Shown here in pieces: positions 16,024 through 24,743 of a stretch of DNA of 64,000 nucleotides (positions are counted from its first letter, which is position 1; each line of letters opens with the position of its first letter). The stretch covers positions 5,551,098 through 5,615,097 of the forward strand of contig NZ_SOCE01000001.1 in NCBI RefSeq assembly GCF_004365175.1, given 5' to 3'. The DNA is from Kribbella voronezhensis. GTDB taxonomy: Bacteria > Actinomycetota > Actinomycetes > Propionibacteriales > Kribbellaceae. Under the pieces are notes generated by a model that ran no database searches, was not told the origin of the DNA, and was given only the letters and a program-made list of their open reading frames with translations. The translations under genes and the position numbers were made by a program.

Positions 16024-17328
16024 ATGGCAACATCAACAGAACCCACCCGGACGAGGACCCCGATCGCCAGGGTCGTCGGCGCCAGCCTGATCGGCACCAC
16101 GGTCGAGTGGTACGACTTCTTCCTGTACGGCGTGGCCGCGTCCGTCGTCTTCGGCGACCTGTTCTTCCCCAAGGGTGAAGAGCTCACCGGTACGTTGCTG
16201 AGCTTCGCCACCTTCGCCGTCGGCTTCTTCGCCCGTCCGATCGGCGGTGTCGTCTTCGGTCACTTCGGAGACCGACTGGGCCGCAAGAACCTGCTGGTGC
16301 TGTCCCTGCTGATGATGGGGCTCGCCACCTTCGCCATCGGGTTGCTGCCGACGTACGCGCAGGTCGGTGCGCTGGCGCCGATCCTGCTGACGGTGCTGCG
16401 CCTCATCCAGGGGTTCGCGCTCGGTGGTGAGTGGGGCGGCGCGGTACTGATCGTGTCGGAGCACGGTGACCCGGCCAGGCGAGGCTTCTGGTCGTCGTGG
16501 CCGCAGGCGGGTGCTCCTGCCGGTCAGCTGATCGCGAACGGCGTACTGGCTGGGCTGGCCGCCTTCCAGAACGATGCCGCGTTCGACAAGTGGGGCTGGC
16601 GGATCCCGTTCCTGCTGTCCGCGGTACTCGTGCTGGTCGGGCTCTGGGTGCGGCTGCGGATCGAGGAGTCGCCGCTGTTCAAGCAGGCCAAGGCCAGGCA
16701 GGAGCCGACGGACAAGCTGCCGTTCGTCGAGGTCATCACCAAGTATCCGCGCGAGGTCCTCACCGCGATGGGCGCCCGGATGGCGGAGAACGTCAGCTAC
16801 TACATCTTCACGATCGTCATCGCGACGTACGCGAAGGAACACCTGAAGCTGGACAAGTCGTTCGCGCTGAACGCCGTACTGATCGGTGCCGCGATCCACT
16901 TCTGCGCGATCCCGTTGTGGGGCGCGCTGTCCGACCGGATCGGCCGCAAACCGGTCTATCTGTTCGGCGCGGTCGGGGTCGGGATCTGGGCGTTCGTCTT
17001 CGTGGCTCTGGTGAACACGAAGAACTTCGCGCTGGCGGCGCTGGCCGTCACGGTCGGCCTGATCCTGCACGGCGCGATGTACGGCCCGCAGGCGTCCTTC
17101 TTCACCGAGTTGTTCGGCACCAGGGTCCGGTACTCCGGGGTGTCGGTCGGCTATCAGCTCGCGTCCATCATCGCCGGTGGGCTGGCCCCGTTCATCGCGG
17201 TCGCGCTGCTCAAGGCGTACGACTCCGGCTTCGCGATCTCCGTGTACGTCGCGATCTGCGCGGTGATCTCGATCGTCGCGGTCACCTCGTACGCCGAAAC
17301 CGGCCGCCGGGACCTGACCACGCTGTGA
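16024..17328 (+). CDS. MHS-family MFS transporter (metabolite:proton symporter)
   Basis: A 434-residue, 12-helix major facilitator protein. Motifs are GTTVEWYDFFLYG at the first helix, GHFGDRLGRKN between helices 2 and 3, RLIQGFALGGEWGGAV in helix 4-5 and ALSDRIGRKPVY in the second half, all typical of the metabolite:H+ symporter (KgtP/ProP-like) group. AAGGAG lies 8 bp before the ATG. Next to a hydroxybutyrate dehydrogenase, import of 3-hydroxybutyrate or a related carboxylate is the likely role (inference). Confidence 0.9.
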   Translation: MATSTEPTRTRTPIARVVGASLIGTTVEWYDFFLYGVAASVVFGDLFFPKGEELTGTLLSFATFAVGFFARPIGGVVFGHFGDRLGRKNLLVLSLLMMGLATFAIGLLPTYAQVGALAPILLTVLRLIQGFALGGEWGGAVLIVSEHGDPARRGFWSSWPQAGAPAGQLIANGVLAGLAAFQNDAAFDKWGWRIPFLLSAVLVLVGLWVRLRIEESPLFKQAKARQEPTDKLPFVEVITKYPREVLTAMGARMAENVSYYIFTIVIATYAKEHLKLDKSFALNAVLIGAAIHFCAIPLWGALSDRIGRKPVYLFGAVGVGIWAFVFVALVNTKNFALAALAVTVGLILHGAMYGPQASFFTELFGTRVRYSGVSVGYQLASIIAGGLAPFIAVALLKAYDSGFAISVYVAICAVISIVAVTSYAETGRRDLTTL

Positions 17329-17338
17329 ACCTGCTGGC

Positions 17339-19033
17339 ATGATCGCGCAGATGGAGGACCTGCGGCAGTTGCTGGCCGCGAGCAAGAAACGCGAGGCGGA
17401 ACTCTCGGCCCTCGTCGACGTTGCTCGCGAGCTGGCCTCTGCCCGCGACCCCGGCCGCGTCCTCGACACGATCGTGCACCGCGCCCGCACCCTGATCGGC
17501 ACCGACGTCGCGTACCTGACCTTGTACGACGCGGCGCAAGGCGACACCTACATGCGAGCAACCGACGGCTCCGTGTCGGCCGCCTTCCAGCAGTTGCGGC
17601 TGCCGCTCGGGGCCGGGCTGGGCGGCCTGGTCGCCAAGACCTACAAGCCGTACTGGACCGAGGACTACCCGAGTGACCGGCGGTTCCGGCACACCTCCTC
17701 GATCGACGACGCGGTCGGGGAGGAGGGCCTGGTCGCGATCTGCGGCACGCCGCTCATCGTCGAGGGCGCCTTCGTGGGAGTGCTCTTCGCCTCCAACCGC
17801 ACTCGCCGGCCGTTCAGTCGCGAAGAGGTATCGCTGCTCGGATCCCTAGCAACGCTCGCCGCGGTGACGATCGTTCAGGTGCGCGCCGCGGCCGAGACGG
17901 CCGCCGCACTGGAGCAACTGTCCGCTGCCCATGCCGGCGCCGAGCACGCCGCCGCGGCCCACGACCGATTCGCCGAGATCGTCCTGTCCGGCGGCGACGT
18001 CGATGCGATCGCGGCCGCTCTCGCCGACCTCCTCGACGTCTGGGTCGTCCTGGTAGATGCCGCTGGCAACCAACTCGCCACCGCCGGCCACACTGCCCCG
18101 TCCGAGCCGGCGGGCGGCATACCGTGGGCGGATTCGCCGGTCTCCGGGCGGTTGACCCGCATCGGTGACCGCTGGGTCGTGGCAGCGACCGCCAAGGGCG
18201 AGCGACTCGGAGCACTGGTGATCGGCGGCGTACAGGACCTGTCCGGTGCCGACCAGCGGATCGTGGAACGCGCTGCCGTCGTCACTGCCCTCGTCCTGCT
18301 CTTCCGTCGCCAGGCAGCCGAACAATCGCGCCGCGCCCGAGCCGACATCCTCGCCGACGCCCTCAGCGGTACTACGGACCCGCGCGCCCTCGTGGACCGC
18401 CTTCGCCTGCTCGACCCACCTCCGCCAACCTCATGCCAGCTGGTGGTAGCCGTCTGCCGAGGAGACCACAGCGCAGTACGCCTCTCCGCCCCACTGGAAG
18501 ACAAGCTCGTGCTGGCCGGCCCGTACGCCGGTGACTTCGTTCTCCTACTCCAAGGCCCCACCACGGCAGGGGAGCTCAACGACCTGGCCCGACGTTCCAA
18601 CCTCACCATCGGCGTCACCGGACCGGCGACCTGGGGGCCGACGCTCGTAGAGGCCCACCAGCAAGCAACCCGGCTCGTCACCACCATGCGTCGCCTGGGC
18701 AGGTCGGCCGAAGCCGCCGCTCCAGACGACCTCGGAGTTGCCGGGCTCATCGGTGCTGCACAGGTCGACGTGCAAGCTCACGTGCACCACCTGCTGGGCG
18801 CAGTACTGGACTACGACGAGCAGCGAGGTACGGATCTCATCGGAACCTTGCGGGCGTACTTCGCTGCCGGGCAGAGCCCCACCAGAGCAGCAGGTGAGCT
18901 CCACCTCCATCCCAATACAGTGCAGCAACGGCTCGACCGAGTCAGTGCACTGCTGGGCGACGGCTGGCAGCAGCCGGAGCGCGCCCTCGACGTACAGGTC
19001 GCACTCCGGCTGCTTCAGGCGATCAAGGAATGA
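17339..19033 (+). CDS. GAF-domain PucR/CdaR-type transcriptional regulator
   Basis: A 564-residue regulator. A short coiled segment is followed by a GAF domain (about residues 25-180, ending VGVLFASNRTRRPFSREEVS). The C-terminal PucR helix-turn-helix reads SPTRAAGELHLHPNTVQQRL near residue 520. GAF-PucR proteins sense small metabolites and activate neighbouring catabolic genes. It starts 10 bp after the transporter stop, so it is likely the operon's own regulator. Its last 11 bp overlap the convergent oxidoreductase gene. A second ATG four codons in is an alternative start. Confidence 0.88.
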   Translation: MIAQMEDLRQLLAASKKREAELSALVDVARELASARDPGRVLDTIVHRARTLIGTDVAYLTLYDAAQGDTYMRATDGSVSAAFQQLRLPLGAGLGGLVAKTYKPYWTEDYPSDRRFRHTSSIDDAVGEEGLVAICGTPLIVEGAFVGVLFASNRTRRPFSREEVSLLGSLATLAAVTIVQVRAAAETAAALEQLSAAHAGAEHAAAAHDRFAEIVLSGGDVDAIAAALADLLDVWVVLVDAAGNQLATAGHTAPSEPAGGIPWADSPVSGRLTRIGDRWVVAATAKGERLGALVIGGVQDLSGADQRIVERAAVVTALVLLFRRQAAEQSRRARADILADALSGTTDPRALVDRLRLLDPPPPTSCQLVVAVCRGDHSAVRLSAPLEDKLVLAGPYAGDFVLLLQGPTTAGELNDLARRSNLTIGVTGPATWGPTLVEAHQQATRLVTTMRRLGRSAEAAAPDDLGVAGLIGAAQVDVQAHVHHLLGAVLDYDEQRGTDLIGTLRAYFAAGQSPTRAAGELHLHPNTVQQRLDRVSALLGDGWQQPERALDVQVALRLLQAIKE

Positions 19034-19955
19034 GTACGAGCCGCCCGCGAACGCCACCCTTGGCCAGCCGCTCGTACGCCGTCCGCCCGTCCTCCAGCGA
19101 GTAGGTGTCGGCAACCCGCGTAGAGATGACGCCGGCTTCGACCAGCCGCACCACCTCCAGCAGGTCTGCCCGATTGGCATTGATGAAGACCGGGAACACA
19201 GTGATGCCCCGCAGCGAGGTGGGTGGCGGCCCGGCGACCACGTGCGCATGTACGCCGCCGTTGCGCACCGACTCTTGTGCGCCGATTCCGATCACAGCTG
19301 CGTCCACCAAGCCGTCCACACCCGCCGGGAATACCGCATGGACGGCTGCAGTGACGTCAGCTGAACGGGGTACGAAGTGGTCCGCACCAAGCGACCGGAC
19401 GAACTGCTCGTCGTCTTCACCTGCTGTGGCGACCACTGTCAGTCCGCAGTGCTTACCTAGTTCGACTGCATAGCCGCCGACTCCTCCCGCGGCGCCAGTG
19501 ACGAGCAGCGTCTGCCCGGCGCTCAAGGCCAGCGCATTCAGGGCTTGGTGAGCAGTCAGTGCGTTCAGCCCGAAGGTGGAGGCTTCTACGAACTCCAGGC
19601 CGGCCGGTGCAGGCGCAACGGCCGACGCGTTCAGTACGACGTACTCGGCGTGTGTCTTCAACGGCCGGCCGAGCAGGTCGGCGACGCCGATGACCGCAGT
19701 ACCGACTGGCAGGTCGGCGCCGGGGCCGGCCGCGTCGACGGTTCCGGCGACGTCCCAGCCGATGCCGAACTGCTCGCGTGGGGCAGAGAGGTTGTAGTCG
19801 ATCAAAGTCCCGTCGGTGGTCGCGAGGTCGACCGGGTTGACGGCGGCCGCTGCCACCTTGATCCGGACCTGGCCGGCGCCCGGCTCCGGGATCGGGGTTT
19901 CGATCAGCTCAGCGGTTGCCGGACCGTCCAGGCGGCGGGCCACGAGTGCGCGCAT
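19023..19955 (-). CDS. NADP-dependent quinone-oxidoreductase-like (MDR) protein
   Basis: A 310-residue medium-chain dehydrogenase/reductase without zinc ligands. The N-terminal GroES-like part holds AAAVNPVDLATTDG and the cofactor motif is VTGAAGGVGGYAVELGKHCG (about residues 145-165), followed by LGADHFVPR. Such enzymes reduce quinones or enones with NADPH. It is divergent from the HxlR regulator with an inverted repeat in between, the usual arrangement for HxlR-controlled detoxification enzymes. Confidence 0.87.
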   Translation of the reverse strand: MRALVARRLDGPATAELIETPIPEPGAGQVRIKVAAAAVNPVDLATTDGTLIDYNLSAPREQFGIGWDVAGTVDAAGPGADLPVGTAVIGVADLLGRPLKTHAEYVVLNASAVAPAPAGLEFVEASTFGLNALTAHQALNALALSAGQTLLVTGAAGGVGGYAVELGKHCGLTVVATAGEDDEQFVRSLGADHFVPRSADVTAAVHAVFPAGVDGLVDAAVIGIGAQESVRNGGVHAHVVAGPPPTSLRGITVFPVFINANRADLLEVVRLVEAGVISTRVADTYSLEDGRTAYERLAKGGVRGRLVLIP

Positions 19956-19999
19956 CGAGTGCTTCTCCTCTGGTCGAAGGTGTTGATGAGGCCACTCTT

Positions 20000-20014
20000 A
20001 GAGAGTTACTCTCT
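20000..20014. promoter_or_regulatory. probable HxlR operator
   Basis: AGAGAG-TTA-CTCTCT is a perfect inverted repeat in the 107-bp gap between divergent oxidoreductase and HxlR genes. The location suits an autoregulated HxlR dimer site overlapping the oxidoreductase promoter. Confidence 0.6.
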
Positions 20015-20062
20015 TTTCGGAAGTAGGCACTTCGAGGTGCGTACCGAACCCAGGGGAGAGCC

Positions 20063-20461
20063 GTGCCGACTCGTAACGCCGCCCAGCAGCGGGAAGAACT
20101 GGCCCGCGCGTACGACGCCTACCTCGCCTCCTGCCCGGCCCGCCAACTGGTCGACCGGATCAGCGACAAGTGGGTCACGCTCGTCATCTCGGCCCTCTCC
20201 GACGGCCCCCAGCGGTACTCCGACCTGTCCCGCCGCATCGCCGGCGTGAGCCAGAAGATGCTCACCCAGACGCTGCGGAACCTGGAACGCGACGGCCTCG
20301 TGAGCCGCGAGGTGACCCCGTCGGTCCCGGTCCGGGTCGACTACGAACTGACCCCGCTCGGCCTCACCCTGATGCCGCTCATCGTGCACATCAAGTCCTG
20401 GGCCGAATGCCACATGGGCAAGGTCGCCGCCGCGCGGGAGACCTACGACGCCGCCAAGTAG
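20063..20461 (+). CDS. HxlR-family transcriptional regulator
   Basis: A 132-residue winged-helix protein: CPARQLVDRISDKWVTLVIS, then RYSDLSRRIAGVSQKMLTQT and LRNLERDGLVSREVTPSVPV are the HxlR signature, followed by YELTPLGLTLMPLI. Start is GTG with AGGGGAGAG just upstream. These regulators often sense quinones or aldehydes and control an adjacent oxidoreductase, here divergent. The single N-terminal cysteine (SCPARQL) is at the position used for sensing in several family members. Confidence 0.9.
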   Translation: MPTRNAAQQREELARAYDAYLASCPARQLVDRISDKWVTLVISALSDGPQRYSDLSRRIAGVSQKMLTQTLRNLERDGLVSREVTPSVPVRVDYELTPLGLTLMPLIVHIKSWAECHMGKVAAARETYDAAK

Positions 20462-20498
20462 CCGCTCCGCGCCACCGGGCCGAACTCGCGGCCTTGTC

Positions 20499-20576
20499 TG
20501 TCGGCCGTTCGGGGGACAACGGTCCTCCGATCGGCCCACCCGGTTGTAACCCTTTGTCGCCCGTTCACCCGCTGTG
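20499..20576 (+). promoter_or_regulatory. upstream element of pilus operon 1
   Basis: TGTCGGCCGTTCGG (20499-20512) and CCGTTCACCCGCTGTG (20561-20576) both recur exactly in the DNA ahead of pilus operon 2. In both places a TCTTGA/TCTTTGA-like block followed by GCGG begins 22 bp after the second element. They are likely binding sites for a shared regulator or part of a shared promoter. Confidence 0.6.
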
Positions 20577-20671
20577 ACGAAATTCGCCCGAGACTCACTC
20601 TTGAGGCGGGATCGACGCCGGAATCAGTGACAGAGAGTGTCGACTCCCTCCAAGTGGGGCGGGGGTGCGAA

Positions 20672-21532
20672 ATGGCGAACGGACAGCTCATCACGGTCTT
20701 CGCGGCCAAGGGCGGCTGCGGCAAGACCACGCTGGCGACGAATCTCGCCACCGTGCTGTACGACCGTGGCGCGCACCGGGTCTGCCTGTTCGACCTCGAC
20801 CTCGAGTTCGGCGACGTCGCCGGCGTCCTCGGTCTGCGGTCCGCCCGCAGCATGATGGACGCGCTCCCGCACGACGCGGCCGGCAATCCGCCGTACAGCG
20901 ATCTCCCGTACGGCGAATTGCCACTCGGCGACCTCCCGTACGGCGACGTCTCGGGCGGCGAGCGCTCGTACGGCGACCTCGCGCCGGCCGGTGTCCGCGA
21001 GTTGATGACGCCGTACCGACCCGGGTTCGACTGCTTGCTCGCTCCGACCCGTCCTGGAGAAGCCGCGCTGATCCCGGTCTCGCTGGTCACCCGGCTCCTG
21101 GACGTTCTTCCGCTGCTCTACGACTTCGTCGTGGTGGACACGCCGAGCCGGTTCAGTACCCAGGTCCTCGCGGCGCTCGACGCCGCGGACCACCACGTCC
21201 TCGTCACCACCCCGGACCGCCCGGCCTTGAAGAACCTCCGGGCGACCATCGACATGCTCGACCTGCTGCAGTACGACCGGACCGCGCGGTCGATCGTGGT
21301 CAACCGCTCGGACGCCGCGGCGAATCTGCCGGCCAGCGTCCTGGACGAACTGGTCAGAAGCCCGATCGCGAGCCACCTGCCCAGCTGGAACGGCGTACCG
21401 GCGTCGATCAATCGCGGCGAACCACTCGTAGCAGCCGACCGTGACCACCCGGTCAGCCTCGCCATCCGGCACCTCGCAGCGGCCCTCCTCCCCAGCGACG
21501 GGAGGTGCAGCCGCGACCCGCCACCCGGCTAG
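20672..21532 (+). CDS. MinD/CpaE-like P-loop ATPase, pilus operon 1
   Basis: A 286-residue ParA/MinD-superfamily ATPase. The deviant Walker A KGGCGKTT lies at residues 13-20, LFDLDLEFGDVAG is the A' region and FVVVDTPSRFS the Walker B region. CpaE/TadZ proteins place pilus machines at defined sites in the cell; this one has no receiver domain. An unusual insert at about residues 70-105 repeats PYGDL/PYGEL-like pentapeptides. The chosen ATG (MANGQL) follows a G-rich ribosome site; an upstream in-frame start would add 15 residues. It lies 45 bp before the pilin gene, and operon 2 has no counterpart. Confidence 0.8.
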   Translation: MANGQLITVFAAKGGCGKTTLATNLATVLYDRGAHRVCLFDLDLEFGDVAGVLGLRSARSMMDALPHDAAGNPPYSDLPYGELPLGDLPYGDVSGGERSYGDLAPAGVRELMTPYRPGFDCLLAPTRPGEAALIPVSLVTRLLDVLPLLYDFVVVDTPSRFSTQVLAALDAADHHVLVTTPDRPALKNLRATIDMLDLLQYDRTARSIVVNRSDAAANLPASVLDELVRSPIASHLPSWNGVPASINRGEPLVAADRDHPVSLAIRHLAAALLPSDGRCSRDPPPG

Positions 21533-21577
21533 CAACCACCTCAACCTTCAAATCCCTTGAACAGAAAGCGATCCATC

Positions 21578-21928
21578 ATGCTTCAGCAACTACGCACAGC
21601 CCGCAAGAACGAATCCGGCTTCACCCTCATCGAACTCCTCATCGTCATCGTCATCCTCGGCGTCCTCTCCGGCATCGTCGTCTTCGCCGTCGGCGGCATC
21701 ACCGACCGCGGTGAAGCTGCTGCCTGCAAGTCCGAGGTGAAGACGATCGCAGTGGCCGAAGAGGCCTACTACGCCAAGAACAACCCCGGCTCTTACACCG
21801 ATCTCGCGGGCTTGGTCACGGCCAAGTTGCTGCGGCCTGGCACGCCCAAGTACGTGTTGAGCGCGAGCGCGACGGATGGCTCGTTGACCTTGGTCGCCAG
21901 CCCTCCGGCGGGATGCACCGCAGCCTGA
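21578..21928 (+). CDS. major type IV pilin, operon 1
   Basis: A 116-residue prepilin. A 14-residue basic leader ends at glycine before FTLIELLIVIVILGVLSG, with glutamate at mature position 5; this is the PilD cleavage/methylation signature and the hydrophobic stalk helix. The globular part is short and has two cysteines, one in AAACK and one near the C-terminus (AGCTAA), probably forming a disulfide. Similarity is to ComGC/PilA-like pilins. It is the first pilus structural gene of the operon and is followed by a strong hairpin. The operon 2 pilin is near-identical in the helix but differs in the globular tail. Confidence 0.9.
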   Translation: MLQQLRTARKNESGFTLIELLIVIVILGVLSGIVVFAVGGITDRGEAAACKSEVKTIAVAEEAYYAKNNPGSYTDLAGLVTAKLLRPGTPKYVLSASATDGSLTLVASPPAGCTAA

Positions 21929-21940
21929 TCCACCTCGATC

Positions 21941-21984
21941 CACTGCCGGGGAGGGCAGACCCCCAAGGGCCCTTCCCGGCAGTG
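21941..21984 (+). terminator. hairpin between pilin 1 and pilT 1
   Basis: CACTGCCGGGGAGGG pairs with CCCTTCCCGGCAGTG over 15 positions (one G-T wobble) around a 14-base loop. It starts 13 bp after the pilin stop. With no T-tract it may be a partial terminator or an mRNA-protecting hairpin, raising pilin message over the downstream machinery genes. Operon 2 has a different-sequence hairpin in the same place. Confidence 0.65.
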
Positions 21985-22013
21985 CTCCAACCGCCTCACT
22001 CAAAGGAAATGCC

Positions 22014-23108
22014 ATGAAAGGTCTTGCCCGCGGTAGCCGCGTCGACGTGCTGCTGGAGGAGCTTTGGAACGCCGGCGGCACCGACCTGCTGCTCACCGTG
22101 GGCATGCCACCGCAGATCCGCGTCCACGGCGAACTGCACCCCGTCATCAACACCAAGGTTCTGACGCACGACGACACCGACGAATTGCTCACCGAACTCT
22201 TCACACCCACCCAGGCCGATGCCTGGTGCAACACCTTCGAGCTCGACTTCTCCTTCTCCTGGCGCGACAACGCCCGCATCCGCGGCAACGCCTTCAGCCA
22301 GCGAGGCGACAGCACGGTCGCGCTCCGGATGATTCCACGCAACATCCCGACGATGGCCGAGCTCGGCCTGCCGCCGATCCTCAACACGTTCGCCAAACAA
22401 CATCAGGGCCTGGTCCTCGTCACCGGCCCGACCGGCTCAGGCAAGTCCACGACACTCGCCGCGGTGATCAACCAGATCAACACCGATCGTGCCTGCCACA
22501 TCATCACCATCGAGGACCCGATCGAATACGTCCACGAACACAAGCGCTCCGCGGTGAACCAGCGCGAGGTCGGCAGCGACACCGCCTCGTTTCCGGACGC
22601 GCTCCGCTCGGCTCTCCGCGAAGACCCAGACGTCCTGCTGGTCGGCGAAATGCGTGACCTCGAATCCGTCCGATTCGCCCTCACCATCGCCGAGACCGGC
22701 CACCTGGTCTTCGCCACTTTGCACACCAACGACACGGCCCAGTCGATCGCCCGCATCATCGACGTCTTCCCGCCGGAGCAGCAGTCGCAGGTCCGCGTCC
22801 AGCTCGCCGCAGCACTCAGCGGTGTCGTCTACCAACGCTTGATCCCGCGAGTCGGCGGCGGCCTGATCGCCGCGTACGAAGTACTGGTCGCGAACTCGGC
22901 GATCCGCAACCTGATCAAAGAAGGCAAGACGCACCAGTTGCGCAACTCGGTCGTCACCGGCCAGCGCGAAGGCATGCTCACTCTCGAGCAATCCTTGTCG
23001 ACCTTGGTGCAGGCCGGGACAGTCTCGTACGACGATGCCGCCGCGCGCAGCCTCTATCCCAAGGACATCGAGACGCGGCCGCGGCTGCGGGCAGGAGTGC
23101 CGGCATGA
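22014..23108 (+). CDS. pilT: type IV pilus retraction ATPase PilT, operon 1
   Basis: A 364-residue secretion ATPase. Walker A GPTGSGKST lies near residues 138-146, then IEDPIEYVHEHKRSAVNQRE (Asp box), LLVGEMRDLES (Walker B) and ETGHLVFATLHTND (His box). AIRNLIKEGKTHQLRN near the C-terminus is the AIRNLIRE-type signature that sets PilT apart from assembly ATPases. It should depolymerise pili. The ATG of pilB overlaps its stop by four bases. Confidence 0.93.
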   Translation: MKGLARGSRVDVLLEELWNAGGTDLLLTVGMPPQIRVHGELHPVINTKVLTHDDTDELLTELFTPTQADAWCNTFELDFSFSWRDNARIRGNAFSQRGDSTVALRMIPRNIPTMAELGLPPILNTFAKQHQGLVLVTGPTGSGKSTTLAAVINQINTDRACHIITIEDPIEYVHEHKRSAVNQREVGSDTASFPDALRSALREDPDVLLVGEMRDLESVRFALTIAETGHLVFATLHTNDTAQSIARIIDVFPPEQQSQVRVQLAAALSGVVYQRLIPRVGGGLIAAYEVLVANSAIRNLIKEGKTHQLRNSVVTGQREGMLTLEQSLSTLVQAGTVSYDDAAARSLYPKDIETRPRLRAGVPA

Positions 23109-24742
23109 GGCACCGCAAGCGCGAGGAGGCCGTGGCCGCCGTCAGCCTGACCGCACGACCCGAGGTACGCCCGGCAGCGACCGCCGAAGACCTGCAGATC
23201 GAGCGCAACCGGGCCCGGCAGATCGCCGAACAGCACGGACTCGCGCAGGTCGATCTCCGCACAGTCAGCCCTGATCCCGCAGCGGTGGAGCTGATCGACG
23301 AGCAGACCGCCCGCGCACTCACCGCGGTACCGCTGACAGTCGACGAGCACCAGATCGTCGTCGCGGTCGCCGATCCTGAGGTGGAGACCGATCTGCGGGC
23401 GGTGCTCGACCGTCGCCTCGTACTTCGGATCGCCGCGCCGACCGACATCCTCAGTGCCATCGGCAACAGCTTCCGGGCGCTGAGCGGGATCGACTCGCGG
23501 CTCAAGATGTTCGAGGCCCGTGATGTGATCCGCAAAGACTCCAACCGGGTCGACGTGGCGGCCGCGAACGACGAGGCCCCGGTCGTCCAGGTCGTCCAGC
23601 TGATCATCACCCAGGCCCTGCGCGACCGCGCGTCCGACGTACACATCGAACCGCACGACGACCGGGTCCGGATCCGCTTTCGCGTCGATGGTGCCCTGCA
23701 CGACCAGCTCGAACTGCCGGGGTCGATCGGCCCGGCTGTGGTCAGCCGGATCAAGATCCTCGCCGACCTCAACATCGTCGAGCGACGCCGTCCCCAGGAC
23801 GGCCAGATCAGCATGGATGTCGAAGGCCGCGAGGTCGACATCCGCGTCTCCACGACCGCGGTGGTCGGCGGCGAGAAGGTCGTACTACGGCTGCTCGACA
23901 AGAGCCGCCCCCTGTTCAAGCTGGAGCAACTCGGGATGCCGGCCGAGATGGCCGCGCGCTACTCCAGCCTGCTCAGGTCGCCGTACGGCATGGTGATCTG
24001 CGCAGGTCCGACCGGCAGCGGCAAGACCACCACGCTGTACGGATCGCTCGGCGAGATCAACACGCCCGAGCGCAACATCATGACCATCGAGGACCCGGTC
24101 GAGTACACGTTCTCGTCGATCAACCAGATCCAGATCAACGAGTCGGCCGGTATCACGTTCGCCGGCGGACTACGGTCGATCCTGCGGCAGGACCCCGACG
24201 TGATCCTGGTCGGCGAGGTCCGTGACGTGGAGACCGCGCGGATCGCCGTACAGTCCGCACTGACCGGTCACTTCGTGCTCTCTTCGCTGCACGCGACCGA
24301 TGCGGCCACGGCCCTGCATCGCTTGCTGGACATGGGAATCGAGAACTTCCTGATCGCCTCGTCGGTCAGCGCGGTGGTCTCCCAGCGGTTGGTTCGCCGG
24401 GTCTGCGACAACTGCCGCGAGACGTATCAGCCGGCCGCGGAAGAGGTTGCGTTCCTGGCGACCTTCGGCGGGGAGGTCCCGATCGGTGGGCTGGTCCGCG
24501 GAGCGGGCTGCAACTTCTGCTCGCACACCGGCTTCCTCGAGCGGACCGGCGTCTACGAACTGATGCCGGTGTCCGACGGCATCCGCGAGCTGATCGTCGA
24601 GCGGGCCTCGCACGACGAGATCCGCAAGCTCGCGCGGTACGAGGGAATGCGAACCCTGCAAGAGGAAGCGGTCCGGTTGGTCGGAGCCGGAGTCACGACG
24701 GTCGCCGAGGTTCTCCGCTCCATCTACGTGGTCGGGAGCTGA
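23105..24742 (+). CDS. pilB: type IV pilus assembly ATPase PilB, operon 1
   Basis: A 545-residue GspE/PilB ATPase. An N-terminal MshEN-like domain (about residues 25-125; QIAEQHGLAQVDL, then ALTAVPLTVDEHQIVVAVAD) is followed by the N2 and C-terminal ATPase domains with GPTGSGKTTT, IEDPVEYTFSSINQIQINE and ILVGEVRD. A zinc knuckle (CDNC, later CNFC) follows. MshEN domains can bind c-di-GMP, so this copy may be nucleotide-controlled. Overlaps pilT by four bases and is followed one base later by pilC. Confidence 0.93.
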   Translation: MRHRKREEAVAAVSLTARPEVRPAATAEDLQIERNRARQIAEQHGLAQVDLRTVSPDPAAVELIDEQTARALTAVPLTVDEHQIVVAVADPEVETDLRAVLDRRLVLRIAAPTDILSAIGNSFRALSGIDSRLKMFEARDVIRKDSNRVDVAAANDEAPVVQVVQLIITQALRDRASDVHIEPHDDRVRIRFRVDGALHDQLELPGSIGPAVVSRIKILADLNIVERRRPQDGQISMDVEGREVDIRVSTTAVVGGEKVVLRLLDKSRPLFKLEQLGMPAEMAARYSSLLRSPYGMVICAGPTGSGKTTTLYGSLGEINTPERNIMTIEDPVEYTFSSINQIQINESAGITFAGGLRSILRQDPDVILVGEVRDVETARIAVQSALTGHFVLSSLHATDAATALHRLLDMGIENFLIASSVSAVVSQRLVRRVCDNCRETYQPAAEEVAFLATFGGEVPIGGLVRGAGCNFCSHTGFLERTGVYELMPVSDGIRELIVERASHDEIRKLARYEGMRTLQEEAVRLVGAGVTTVAEVLRSIYVVGS

Positions 24743-24743
24743 C

